DNA of 64,000 bases from Candidatus Edwardsbacteria bacterium (GTDB lineage Bacteria > Edwardsbacteria > AC1 > EtOH8), in the NCBI GenBank assembly GCA_031082425.1, contig JAVHLB010000002.1, positions 213,784-277,783 on the forward strand, in the 5' to 3' direction. Shown here piece by piece: positions 33,641-41,425 of this stretch. The translations under genes were made by a program, and so were the position numbers. The notes under the pieces were generated by a model. The model was not told the origin of the DNA, searched no databases, and was given only the letters and a program-made list of their open reading frames with translations. How positions within the stretch are numbered: the stretch's first letter is position 1; each line of letters starts with the position of its first letter.

Positions 33641-34309
33641 TTAATGCATTGTAAAGCTTGTACGGCACGAAGGGCAAACGTGTGTATCATACAACGCGTT
33701 GTATGTATCTTCATGAAATTCAATTATCTTTTTACATCCCGGACACTTCATTCTCAAATAACTTTCATTTATAAAATCCTCACCACCACAATCTGGACAA
33801 GGTATCTCTGCTTTTAGGTAATAATTAATTGGACCAGTAATAAAAGTTCTCTCACACGTTTTACACAAACACTTTTCAATAAAGTCAAACGAATCTGCCT
33901 TTTGAGGCGTCTTGTTCACTATGCCGTTTATTCTTTGGGAAGCTGAGGCATCCGCCAATAACGGCATTTGAGATTTCTGTTTAGGTGCTTTACCAAATGC
34001 ATACCCGCATTTACGGCATTTTGTGGTATTTCCCCTGGTCTGTTTTAGGCCGCACAAAGGGCAGTACTTTAAATTATTATTAACTGGCGCAACTATTTCA
34101 TTTCTTTTACTACTAACTGGTATAACATTCTTATCCTTATTCATGCACCCATTGGGGCAGACAGAATAATATTCAGTTCCACAAACAGAACATCTTCCGG
34201 GATTATTATATGAACTTTTGTCAACGGCATTGCCTTTGTCCTTCTTAACATTTACGAGAACAACGACTACTAAAACAATTAAAATTAAAATGTATTCCAT
34301 TGCTGACAA
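33641..34309 (-). CDS. Membrane-anchored protein with four zinc ribbons
   Basis: 222 residues. One N-terminal membrane segment (EYILILIVLVVVVLVNV) is followed by paired CxxC knuckles: CSVCGTEYYSVCPNGC, CPLCGLKQ...CRKCGYAF, CKTCERTF...CPDCGGED and CPGCKKII...CPSCRTSF. The first copies are of the zinc-ribbon_2 type. Function unknown. It is followed by the 26-bp repeat and the mcrBC genes in transcription order, so it may belong with them or be general cargo. Confidence 0.7.
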   Translation of the reverse strand: MSAMEYILILIVLVVVVLVNVKKDKGNAVDKSSYNNPGRCSVCGTEYYSVCPNGCMNKDKNVIPVSSKRNEIVAPVNNNLKYCPLCGLKQTRGNTTKCRKCGYAFGKAPKQKSQMPLLADASASQRINGIVNKTPQKADSFDFIEKCLCKTCERTFITGPINYYLKAEIPCPDCGGEDFINESYLRMKCPGCKKIIEFHEDTYNALYDTHVCPSCRTSFTMH

Positions 34310-34435
34310 TCTTTTAATATTTGTATAAGAAACTATTCGACAATGTTAGATCGATATAAATATTAAAGATGGATTTTACCCCACGTAGAACCCAAGACAA
34401 TATCCCCCTACACATGAAACAAACAACATCAAAGC

Positions 34436-34861
34436 CTACTTGTGCTGTTCCTCGCTGTAAAATCCATCTGCACCAATAACCAAATTATCCAACAACCTAA
34501 TTCCTAATAATCGGCAAACCTCTCCCATGGTCCTCCAAAGTTGCCTATCCTCGATGGAAGGGGTGGGATCCCCGCTGGGATGATTATGTACCGTAATAAT
34601 ACCGGCCGCACCGCTGGCCACTGCTCCCCTAAGTACAATTCCAGGGGATATTGCACAGTGATCCACGGCTCCCATGGCTGTAAGTTCCTTCTTAATAATA
34701 CGATTTTTAGTGTTTAAATGCAATACAAAAAACAGCTCCCTATCAGCCAGCGCTTCGTCTTTCATGTACTCAAACACCGTTTTGGGGTTGCTCATAGGAA
34801 TGGAGTGGATAGTTTCCGATACCCGGATGATCTCCAAGGGATATCTCTTATATTTGGACAT
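34436..34861 (-). CDS. radC: RadC-like JAB-domain protein
   Basis: 141 residues comprising only the JAB/MPN metalloprotease-like domain of the RadC family. The metal-binding motif is HNHPSGDPTPSIED, and ISPGIVLRGAVASGAAGIITV precedes it. It lacks the helix-hairpin-helix N-terminus of chromosomal RadC, as is common in mobile-element versions (YeeS-like). Biochemical role in elements is unclear; it often travels with antirestriction genes, as here. Confidence 0.88.
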   Translation of the reverse strand: MSKYKRYPLEIIRVSETIHSIPMSNPKTVFEYMKDEALADRELFFVLHLNTKNRIIKKELTAMGAVDHCAISPGIVLRGAVASGAAGIITVHNHPSGDPTPSIEDRQLWRTMGEVCRLLGIRLLDNLVIGADGFYSEEQHK

Positions 34862-34876
34862 ATCGCTCTCCTCAAA

Positions 34877-34909
34877 TAAAAAAGCCGCCCATGTTTAAAT
34901 GGGCGGCTT
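34877..34909 (-). terminator. Rho-independent terminator after the ArdC/zinc-ribbon pair
   Basis: AAGCCGCCCAT pairs perfectly with ATGGGCGGCTT, followed on the minus strand by TTTTTTATTTG. It separates the ardC unit from the radC-like gene. Confidence 0.88.
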
Positions 34910-34925
34910 GGTTTAATAGGTGGGG

Positions 34926-35069
34926 TTAGGTATCCAGGCGGTCCTGGCAGTTGGGGCAATACCGGTCCGGACAAAGGACCACGATCTCCTTATTCTCATA
35001 ATCCTCAAGGAAAAGGGCTTCATGCCCGCACAAGGGGCACTCGGCAATGCGGGTATCAATAGTTGGCAT
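34926..35069 (-). CDS. Small zinc-ribbon protein (47 aa)
   Basis: Starts MPTIDTRIAECPLCGHEAL and ends YCPNCQDRLDT. It has CPLC and CPNC pairs plus an extra Cys (VVLCPD), enough for one zinc ribbon. A GGAG site lies about 7 bases before the ATG, which overlaps the 3' end of the ardC-like gene by 14 bp. A strong terminator follows. Likely co-expressed with ArdC; function unknown. Confidence 0.72.
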   Translation of the reverse strand: MPTIDTRIAECPLCGHEALFLEDYENKEIVVLCPDRYCPNCQDRLDT

Positions 35070-35958
35070 GATAATCTCCTTCCCAAGTTGAAGCTTCGGC
35101 GATATGGTTGTCTTTTACCCCGATAATGTAATTTGCGGCCTTGCTGGCTGCAGCCGATGCCGACAGGATAAACCAGCGGTCGTTATTCAGGGCTTCCAGC
35201 CAACCGGCGATATAGCTGGCCTGGTTGTCAATGGTTTTGGGCGATATCCTGGAATAGGCGCATAAAAAGGCGCTCCCCAATTCAGCCACCAGCTCTTCCC
35301 GGCTGTAGTCCTCTTTCATGGAATAGCGGGGGGCCTTGACCTCCCGATTAAGACGGCTGGGATGGCTGGTGGAATGCACCATTTCATGAAACAAGGTGGA
35401 ATAATACTCTTCGGAGTTGACAAACAGTTTTTTGGATGGAATGCCGATGGTGTCCTTGGCCGTGCTGTAGTAGGCAGAGCTGGCGGTCTCAATAACCGGC
35501 CGGTTAGGCATCTTCTGAACGATCCTTTCACAAAGGCCGATAGGAGGGACGGCGGCTTTCTCAACCTTGGGCAGTTTGTCCTCCGGGATGCCGCCCACCT
35601 GTTCCAGGTTGAACACCACGTAGTACTTTAAAAGCGGAATAGTGGTCAGCTCTCCCTGGGGGGAAACATGCTCGAGAATCCTCCAATAGATGATGCGGAA
35701 TCCCTTGCTCCCGGCAACGATATGGCCGCCTAATTCCTCAACCTGTTTGAAGGTCAGGTAATATGGGCTGGAATAGGGCGAAAACGACAGCAGCAGCAAA
35801 TTTATTCCCTTATAGACCTTGCGGGATATCAGGTTCTTGGGCAATTCAGTTTTCCAGGGCTTGCGCCAGGGAACGATGCCGCGATCCAAAGCATCCAGGA
35901 TCTGATTGGTCACTATCTGGGCGACATCAGGCTTATGTGGTTTTGTTCGGGTTATCAT
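35056..35958 (-). CDS. ardC: ArdC-like antirestriction protein with zincin domain
   Basis: 300 residues. The N-terminal ssDNA-binding domain typical of ArdC (IVTNQILDALDRGIVPWRKPW, then YKGINLLLL) is followed by a zincin-like metallopeptidase domain with HEMVH (HExxH) in FHEMVHSTSHPSRLNRE and a downstream acidic SREELVAELGSAFLC. ArdC proteins protect incoming conjugative DNA and may cleave host proteins. It is the first gene at the right end of the element. AAGGAG precedes its ATG, and a terminator hairpin lies in its leader. Confidence 0.88.
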   Translation of the reverse strand: MITRTKPHKPDVAQIVTNQILDALDRGIVPWRKPWKTELPKNLISRKVYKGINLLLLSFSPYSSPYYLTFKQVEELGGHIVAGSKGFRIIYWRILEHVSPQGELTTIPLLKYYVVFNLEQVGGIPEDKLPKVEKAAVPPIGLCERIVQKMPNRPVIETASSAYYSTAKDTIGIPSKKLFVNSEEYYSTLFHEMVHSTSHPSRLNREVKAPRYSMKEDYSREELVAELGSAFLCAYSRISPKTIDNQASYIAGWLEALNNDRWFILSASAAASKAANYIIGVKDNHIAEASTWEGDYHANY

Positions 35959-35970
35959 ATTTTCTCCTTA

Positions 35971-36004
35971 TAAAAAGAAAAAGGCCCACCCGAAGGCGAG
36001 CCTT
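35971..36004 (-). terminator. Terminator/attenuator in the ardC leader
   Basis: AAGGCTCGCC-TTCG-GGTGGGCCTT (10-bp stem with wobbles, tetraloop) followed on the minus strand by TTTTCTTTTT, ending just before the AAGGAG of ardC. It would block read-through into the element or attenuate ardC. Confidence 0.75.
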
Positions 36005-36088
36005 GACTTTGTTAGTGATAGTTGTTATGATTCCTTTGCGGTTTCCGAGAATCGTGACAAATAGTAGGTTTTAATCGAGTCTATGCAT

Positions 36089-36097
36089 CTCCACCAT
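36089..36097 (+). other. Candidate right attachment-site core
   Basis: CTCCACCAT in the same orientation as the tmRNA 3' end (19808-19816). All element genes lie between the two copies and host-type repeats begin about 150 bp later, which supports but does not prove the boundary. Confidence 0.5.
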
Positions 36098-36174
36098 ATC
36101 TGCTCCAGAGCACGGCAGAAGCCCCGATAGCGAAAGCGTATCGGGGCACCACTCCAAAGTGTAGAGTTTGGCAG

Positions 36175-36207
36175 AAGCCCCGATAGCATTAGCTATCGGG
36201 GCTTTTC
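36175..36207. terminator. Perfect 13-bp hairpin with T-run
   Basis: AAGCCCCGATAGC-ATTA-GCTATCGGGGCTT followed by TT on the plus strand. A related hairpin (GCCCCGATA ... TATCGGGGC) precedes it at 36121-36147, both after GGCAGAA. It may act as a terminator or be a small dispersed palindromic repeat. Confidence 0.55.
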
Positions 36208-36244
36208 ATTCACCGGTTCCGCGCCACAGGGCGCCCAAAGTTTA

Positions 36245-36480
36245 TGGGGAGAGTCAGAGGGGTGTCCCCCGTCCCCAGTTGGTTGTTCAGAAAAGATCCG
36301 TATGCATCCGTATAGTCCGTGTGGATCTGTGTGCTATGGTTCCCCCGGGGCTTTAACCACAAAGAGCACAAAGAGCACAAAGAGCACAAAGACAATTTAG
36401 TTGATAGTTATTGGTTGTTAGTTATTCGGAAAAGATCCGTGTTAATCTGTGTGCTATTGGTCCCCCGTCCTTCCCCCGCT
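36245..36480. repeat. Repeat mosaic next to the right end of the element
   Basis: Contains GGGGAGAGTCAGAGGGGTGT, two GATCCGTAT/GATCCGTGT modules (36294-36345, 36433-36468), AACCACAAAGAGCACAAAG in tandem (36355-36390) and the TAGTTATTGGTTGTTAG module (36402-36430). These are the same host-type modules seen left of ssrA. Confidence 0.75.
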
Positions 36481-36503
36481 GACCCCTGCCCGGCCAGGCA
36501 ACG

Positions 36504-37034
36504 CTACTGGGTCATCTGCTTGGCAAAGGCGCTGATGGTGGGTTTGAGGTCGATGTCGCTTACCGGGTACTCGAAGATCTTCTGCAGGTACGGTTTCATC
36601 TTCTGGTGGGCCTCGCCGAAACCCTGCGACGACTCCCGGGCGTCCCACCGCCACTTGTCGGCCAGGTCCACCTTGCGGTCGTATTCCCTGGACCCGTTGG
36701 CCTGCTCCTCGCAGTCCAAAAACTCGGTGCCGAAGACAAAGCCCGCCTTCTTGGCCTTGTTCAGCAGGTCTATGAAGTCGTTGTTGAACTGCCGCAGCTT
36801 CTTCGAGGAGGGCGGGTACACCAGGATGGCCTGCCTGCGCAGCGCCTCGATGTTGGCCGAGAACTTGTCGAAATCGGCCGGCAGGTAGTTGTTGAAGTTG
36901 TTGGCCAGCTCGGCATACTGCACCACCAGCGGCCGCATGGCGCGGAGATACTCCTGGTCGCGGGGGGCCGGCCCGCAGCCGGCCGCTGAGAGGACGGCCG
37001 AAAAACATGCCGCGGCAATGATGAAATATCGCAT
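36504..37034 (-). CDS. Hypothetical lipoprotein (176 aa)
   Basis: A signal peptide MRYFIIAAACFSAVLSAAGC ends in a lipobox with Cys20, so the mature protein should be lipid-anchored in the cell envelope. The rest is helical and charged, with FNNYLPADFDKFSANIEALRR and a conserved-looking DLADKWRWDARE segment. I recognise no family. AGGAGG lies right before the start. It is last in transcription order after ftsE. Confidence 0.75.
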   Translation of the reverse strand: MRYFIIAAACFSAVLSAAGCGPAPRDQEYLRAMRPLVVQYAELANNFNNYLPADFDKFSANIEALRRQAILVYPPSSKKLRQFNNDFIDLLNKAKKAGFVFGTEFLDCEEQANGSREYDRKVDLADKWRWDARESSQGFGEAHQKMKPYLQKIFEYPVSDIDLKPTISAFAKQMTQ

Positions 37035-37062
37035 TTTACCTCCTGGTTAAATAATATCTATT

Positions 37063-37300
37063 TCCCTCTCCTGATGCTTCAGGGGAGGGTAGGGTGGGGT
37101 CCGTCCCTGTCCGTTTTTCGATCCACCACCAAGCACACAGAGGTCACCTATAATCCTAAAATACTGTAAAAATCTCCCGCCGCTTCAAGCACCGTCCTGC
37201 CGGCATAACAGGCTTCTCGATCATTTCAAACATCGCTTTGCTCAAATATTGCCCACCCCAAACGGTTCCCCGCCTATCTCCCATTATCCCTTCCCTGTAA
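37063..37300. repeat. Repeat remnants between the lipoprotein gene and ftsE
   Basis: A CCCTCTCCTGATGCTTCAGG hairpin module (37063-37102, as at 309-349 and 14345-14388) and a CATTTCAAACATCGC segment (about 37222), the latter a family also seen at 39370-39500 and 58480-58520. Confidence 0.6.
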
Positions 37301-37307
37301 TCCGATC

Positions 37308-38000
37308 TCACTCCTCCCGCCTCCGCTGGGTGATCCTGGCCGGCAGGTCCCTCTCGATCCTGCCGTTGTCCAGCATCAGCACCCGGTAGGGCATCTTCTT
37401 CACCAGCTCCTGCTCGTGGGTGGCCATCAGCACCGCCGTCCCGCTGGCGTTGATGTCCTTCAGTATCTGGATGATCTCCAGGGTCCCCTGGGGATCCACG
37501 TTCCCGGTGGGCTCGTCGGCCAGCAGGATGAAGGGGTCGTTGACCAGGGCCCGGGCGATGGCCACCTTCTGCTGCTCGCCGCCCGACATCTGGTGCGGCA
37601 GGGAGTGCCGCTTGTGCGACAGCCCCACCTGGTTGAGGGCCGCCATGGATTTCTTGTGGACCATCCCGTGGGAGGCCCCGGTCACTTCCAGGGCAAAGGC
37701 CACGTTCTCGTAGACCGTCCGCTCCGGCAGCAGCTTGAAATCCTGGAAGATCACCCCCAGCTTCCGCCTCAGCTGGGGTATCTGCCGGCGTTTGATGCAG
37801 TCCGAGGCGAACCCGGCCACCTTGATCACCCCCCGGTCGGGAAACTCCTCCATCATCAACAGGCGCAGGATGGTGCTCTTGCCGGAGCCCGAGGGCCCGA
37901 TCAGGAAGACGAACTCCCCCTTGTCGATGGTGAAGTTGATCTCGGCCAGCGCCTGCCAGCTGTTCTGGAAGGTCTTGGATACGTGCAATAATTCTATCAT
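37308..38000 (-). CDS. ftsE: Cell division ATP-binding protein FtsE
   Basis: 230 residues when started at 38000 (MIELLHVSKTFQNSW), the normal FtsE length; the longer upstream frame covers a degenerate repeat of pdxA. It has Walker A GPSGSGKST, Q-loop GVIFQDFKLLPERTVYENVAFAL, signature HQMSGGEQQKVAIARAL, Walker B FILLADEPTGNVDP and the switch His in MATHEQ. It normally pairs with the membrane protein FtsX to activate septal hydrolases. No ftsX is adjacent on either side. Confidence 0.88.
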   Translation of the reverse strand: MIELLHVSKTFQNSWQALAEINFTIDKGEFVFLIGPSGSGKSTILRLLMMEEFPDRGVIKVAGFASDCIKRRQIPQLRRKLGVIFQDFKLLPERTVYENVAFALEVTGASHGMVHKKSMAALNQVGLSHKRHSLPHQMSGGEQQKVAIARALVNDPFILLADEPTGNVDPQGTLEIIQILKDINASGTAVLMATHEQELVKKMPYRVLMLDNGRIERDLPARITQRRREE

Positions 38001-38030
38001 GCTCTCATTATTTATTTTATCTTTTTGTTC

Positions 38031-38073
38031 TTCCCGCCAGCCGGGCCGCCGGCAGCACCGCCCGGACCATCGG
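38031..38073 (-). pseudogene. Degenerate duplicate of the pdxA 3' end
   Basis: The 43 bp here match 38366-38408 inside pdxA with few differences; in the matching frame it reads PMVRAVLPAARLAG against PMVKAVLLAARLAG in PdxA. It lies just upstream of ftsE and looks like the leftover of a duplication of about 335 bp offset. Confidence 0.65.
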
Positions 38074-38336
38074 TCCCACAGCAACGGACAATGCTCTTTT
38101 CATATCGTCCTATCATCCGGATGCCGGCATCCCGGTCGATCCGGGACTGCCTGCATCCAGGGGTTTGGGGTGCAGTAGCGTTATAGGGCGTGGCCGGGAG
38201 CGGAAGCGGAGGCCGGACACCAAGACGGCCTGAAAACATCGCCAGATATTATTTATGTTGGCAGTATTTATCCGCGCAAGCCCTGCACCCCAAGGGTTCT
38301 TTTGTAACTTTTCTGTCGGCCCGGAAAAGTTAATGC
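38074..38336. other. Non-coding DNA between pdxA and the ftsE leader
   Basis: No gene. It includes a GTAACTTTTCTGTCGGCCCGGAAAAGTT hairpin-like module near 38303-38333, related to the TTACTTTTCTG hairpins elsewhere. Confidence 0.55.
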
Positions 38337-39302
38337 TTATTGCCGGCTTTGATCATTTCCCGGCTTTCCCGCCAGCCGGGCGGCCAGCAGCACCGCTTTG
38401 ACCATCGGCTCCGGGTCGGCCTGGTTCTTCCAGGCGATATCCCCGGCCGTCCCGTGGTCCGGCGAGGTCCGGATGAACGGCAGGCCCAGGGTGATGTTGG
38501 TGGCCCCGCCCAGGACCTTCAGGGGCAGCAGCCCCTGGTCGTGATACATGGCCAGCAGGGCGTCGGCCTTCCCCTCCTGGCACCATCTGAACCCGGCCTC
38601 GGCCGACACCGGCCCGGCGGCATTGATGCCCGCCTTCGCCGCCCGGGCCACCGCCGGGGAGATGACGGTCGTCTCCTCCCGGCCCAGCAGGCCCTGCTCC
38701 CCGGCATGGGGGTTGAGCCCCAGCACCGCGATCCGGGGCCTTTTGATGCCCCACATTTTTTTCAGGGCGGCGTCGGTCAGTGACAATTTATCCATTATCA
38801 ACTGTCTGGTGATCAGTCCGGGAACCCTGGCCAGCGGCTGGTGGATGGTGGCCAGGGTCACCCTGAGCTTTCCGGCGGCGAACATCATGGCGCAGGGGCC
38901 CGAGCCGCACAGCTGGGCCAGCAGTTCGGTGTGGGCGGTCTGTTTATAGCCCGCCAGGGCCAGGGCCTTCTTGGAGATGGGGGCGGTGGCCATCCCGGAG
39001 ACGGCGTTGTCCAGGGCCATCACCGCGGCGGCGATGACGGATTCGGCCGCCATCCTACCGGTCTGGGCGCTCTCCCGGCCCGGCCCGATGTTGAACCTGG
39101 GGCAGTAGATGTCGTGCACCGGGACATCTGTGAGCTTCAGCCCGAAGACCCCGGCAAATTCCCGCCACAGGTCCCTCGGGCCCACCAGCACCGGCTGGCA
39201 GGCCCGTCTGACCCGGCTGTCCAGGGCCGCTTTCAGGGCCACCTCCGGACCGATCCCGGACGGGTCCCCCATGGTTATGGCGATTCTGGGTTTCATTTTC
39301 AT
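38337..39302 (-). CDS. pdxA: 4-hydroxythreonine-4-phosphate dehydrogenase
   Basis: NAD-dependent step of the DXP-dependent pyridoxal phosphate pathway. 321 residues. Family motifs are present: ITMGDPSGIGPEV at the N-terminus, GHTEL-type metal His (QTAHTELLAQL), LNPHAGEQGLLG and MYHDQGLLPLKVLGGATNITLGLPFIRTSPDHGTA. Metal and NAD-site residues look intact. No other pdx gene is in the window. Confidence 0.95.
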   Translation of the reverse strand: MKMKPRIAITMGDPSGIGPEVALKAALDSRVRRACQPVLVGPRDLWREFAGVFGLKLTDVPVHDIYCPRFNIGPGRESAQTGRMAAESVIAAAVMALDNAVSGMATAPISKKALALAGYKQTAHTELLAQLCGSGPCAMMFAAGKLRVTLATIHQPLARVPGLITRQLIMDKLSLTDAALKKMWGIKRPRIAVLGLNPHAGEQGLLGREETTVISPAVARAAKAGINAAGPVSAEAGFRWCQEGKADALLAMYHDQGLLPLKVLGGATNITLGLPFIRTSPDHGTAGDIAWKNQADPEPMVKAVLLAARLAGKPGNDQSRQ

Positions 39303-39508
39303 CTACCTATTTACCACAAAGTTCACAAAGCCCGCCGAGACAATTTCAGTCCAGTATTTTCCCTTATATCTCATATACCTTTCCCACCTTTCAAACATCG
39401 CCCGACAGCCTGAATAACCTCTCAAACTATTCGAACATTGCCCGGCACAATGTCAGACTCCTCAAACCTTTCCCCCATCTTTCAACCGCTGCCCGGCCGC
39501 CTGTCCGG
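39303..39508. repeat. Short-period repeats between pdxA and the fmdB-like gene
   Basis: Contains ACCACAAAGTTCACAAAG (39312) and several copies of a roughly 50-bp degenerate unit with CTTTCAAACATCGCCCG and CTCAAAC (39388-39520). The same unit appears at 58440-58525. No gene. Confidence 0.6.
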
Positions 39509-39862
39509 CTACTCAAACGTTTCTTCCGGGCCGTTGCTTTTATTTGTTTCCTCCTCCATGGTCTGGTCCACCATCTGATCGAAACCCTCTCCGGCCTCGT
39601 CCCCCAGCTCCCGGCCCATCTTCTTGGCCCATCTGGCCACCGAACCCGGATCGTTCTCGTCCAGCCCGGTGAAGGATGAGGGGTCGGCCAGCTTCTCCAT
39701 CCGCCTTTCTTCGGACTGCGGGGTCCGGAAACGGGACATCAGCCGCTCCAGCTCGGGACTTCCGCAGTGGGGGCACTTGGGCCGGCCGTAGCTGGAGGGA
39801 TTCAGTATCAGCAGGCTGATTTTTTTATGGCAGCCCCGGCAGGTGTATTCGTATATCGGCAT
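39509..39862 (-). CDS. FmdB-type zinc-ribbon protein
   Basis: 117 residues. The N-terminal zinc ribbon has C8/C11 and C30/C33 (MPIYEYTCRGCHK, CPHCGSPELERLMSRF), the FmdB/CxxC_CXXC_SSSS family form. The C-terminal half is acidic and Gln/Glu-rich (FDQMVDQTMEEETNKS), longer than usual. Often annotated as a regulator, but the role is not established. It lies 3 bp after the stop of the TPR gene upstream, so it is in that operon. Confidence 0.85.
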   Translation of the reverse strand: MPIYEYTCRGCHKKISLLILNPSSYGRPKCPHCGSPELERLMSRFRTPQSEERRMEKLADPSSFTGLDENDPGSVARWAKKMGRELGDEAGEGFDQMVDQTMEEETNKSNGPEETFE

Positions 39863-39865
39863 GCT

Positions 39866-41353
39866 TCACTTTTCCTTTGGCCGGGAGCTTTCCCACTTTT
39901 CCACGATCTGGGAGATGATCTTGTTCTTGGTCAAAAAGCCCCTTCGCTCCTGTTCATCATCGATGTTCCGGGCCTTGGCCTGCACTTCGTTGTAGGCCAG
40001 CTCCAGATATTTCCCGGATTCCTCAGGCTTGCCCATCCGCTCCAATATCAGGCAGTGGGTGAAATAGCTGTTCTCCTTGTAGACCTCAAAAAGCTCCTGC
40101 TTAGCTATCATTTCTATGGCCCGGTCGGAATGTTCAAAGGCCTGGTCCATTTCCCCGGTATCGTAATAGATGTCGGCCAGCGAGGAGTAGAGCGTGACCA
40201 TCTGGCTGTGGTTGCCCGAGTCATTGATGACCTTCAGGGCCTCCTGGCCCACGGCCTTGGCCCCCGGATAATCATTCAGGTTCTGGAGGTATCCTATCTT
40301 TTGGGTCAAAAAGTGCCCGTAGTAGCTGCGGCTGTTTATTCTCAGGCCTATCTCCAGCGCCCGGTCGATGTACTCCACCGCCCGGCGGTAGTCGTCGGTG
40401 ATGGCATACAGCGTGGCCAGGTTGCCCAGCTTCCGCATCTGCCCGTCCTGGTTGCCGGTGGCGGTGTCTATCCTCAGGGCCTTTTCGAAATAGACCATGG
40501 CCTGGTCGTGCTTTCCCATCGAGCCCAGCATCACCGCTATGTTGTTCAGCTTGGATGCCTGGCCGGTCAGGTTGCCCAGCATCTCGTCCAGCTTGATTCC
40601 CTGGCTGTAATGCTCCATGGCCTTGGAGTAATCGGCCCGGCGGAACATGATGGCCCCCAGGTTATTGTGCAGGGTGCTCTGCTTGGCCAGGTCGCCGATG
40701 CGGCGGCAGATGGCCAGGGCCGCCAGATAGTTCTCCTGGGCTTTTTCCATTTCGTCGGTGGCCAGCAGCACGTTGGCGGTATTGGTCAGCACCCCCGCCA
40801 TGGAGCGGTCCTCGCGTTCGGTCTCGAATATCAGCCGGGCCTGATCCAGGCGCGTCAGCGCTTCATTGAAAAGGCCCATCTTCCATTGGATCAGCCCCGA
40901 ATTGGCCAGGGAATTGCCCCAGCCGATCCGGTCGCCCCGGGACCGGTAGATCCCGGAGGCCAGCTCCCTGAATTCCAGGGCTTTGGGGTAGTTGGAAAGG
41001 CTTTGGCAGGCCTGCGACAGCTGCCCGTAGATCTCGGCCAGCTTTGTATCATCCCTGTCCCGCCGGCACAGCTGCAGGGCCTCTTCGGAAAGCTCCAGCG
41101 CCCTGGCGTATTCCCCGGAGAAGATGCAGACCTGTGAATTGTAGAGCCGGTCGGTGATGCCGTAGCGGGGGTGGTTCCGGGCCAGGGCGGAAATTTTGCC
41201 GGCGATCTCCCGGCTGCGGGCCCGGTCCCCGGCCACGTCGCACACCTCCCATTGACGTTGCCAGATGACAAAGGGGATCAAGTTGGAGATCTCTTCGGCG
41301 GTCCCCGATCCCCCCCCGTTGGTTTTTATCCAGTTTACTGTTCCGCTTCTCAT
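39866..41353 (-). CDS. TPR-repeat protein (paralogue 1)
   Basis: 495 residues made of tandem tetratricopeptide repeats (for example LGNLTGQASKLNNIAVMLGS, TGNQDGQMRKLGNLATLYAI) throughout. No signal peptide or enzymatic domain is visible. The N-terminal LIPFVIWQRQWEVCDVAGDR block matches LPFAVWQRQWEVCDVIANR in the neighbouring gene, so the two arose by duplication. The repeats resemble those attached to cyclases and serine/threonine kinases, suggesting a protein-interaction scaffold. Partner unknown. Confidence 0.8.
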   Translation of the reverse strand: MRSGTVNWIKTNGGGSGTAEEISNLIPFVIWQRQWEVCDVAGDRARSREIAGKISALARNHPRYGITDRLYNSQVCIFSGEYARALELSEEALQLCRRDRDDTKLAEIYGQLSQACQSLSNYPKALEFRELASGIYRSRGDRIGWGNSLANSGLIQWKMGLFNEALTRLDQARLIFETEREDRSMAGVLTNTANVLLATDEMEKAQENYLAALAICRRIGDLAKQSTLHNNLGAIMFRRADYSKAMEHYSQGIKLDEMLGNLTGQASKLNNIAVMLGSMGKHDQAMVYFEKALRIDTATGNQDGQMRKLGNLATLYAITDDYRRAVEYIDRALEIGLRINSRSYYGHFLTQKIGYLQNLNDYPGAKAVGQEALKVINDSGNHSQMVTLYSSLADIYYDTGEMDQAFEHSDRAIEMIAKQELFEVYKENSYFTHCLILERMGKPEESGKYLELAYNEVQAKARNIDDEQERRGFLTKNKIISQIVEKWESSRPKEK

Positions 41354-41425
41354 CCGGTTTTCGCTGATCGGTTATTGCGGTTCGGCATCATCGGACCGGC
41401 TCTTTCATCGCCATGACATATTCGA

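Larger units (their letters stand above)
35959..36503. other. 545-bp junction region between the element and the host core
   Basis: No gene seen. From the element side it contains a UUCG-loop terminator (35971-36004), the CTCCACCAT match (36089-36097), two GCCCCGATA hairpins (36121-36147, 36175-36207), and then the host's usual repeat modules from about 36245. Confidence 0.7.

Noticed and set aside
39767..41137. 456-residue plus-strand ORF opposite the TPR gene
   Set aside because: Antisense shadow; the minus strand encodes clear TPR repeats.
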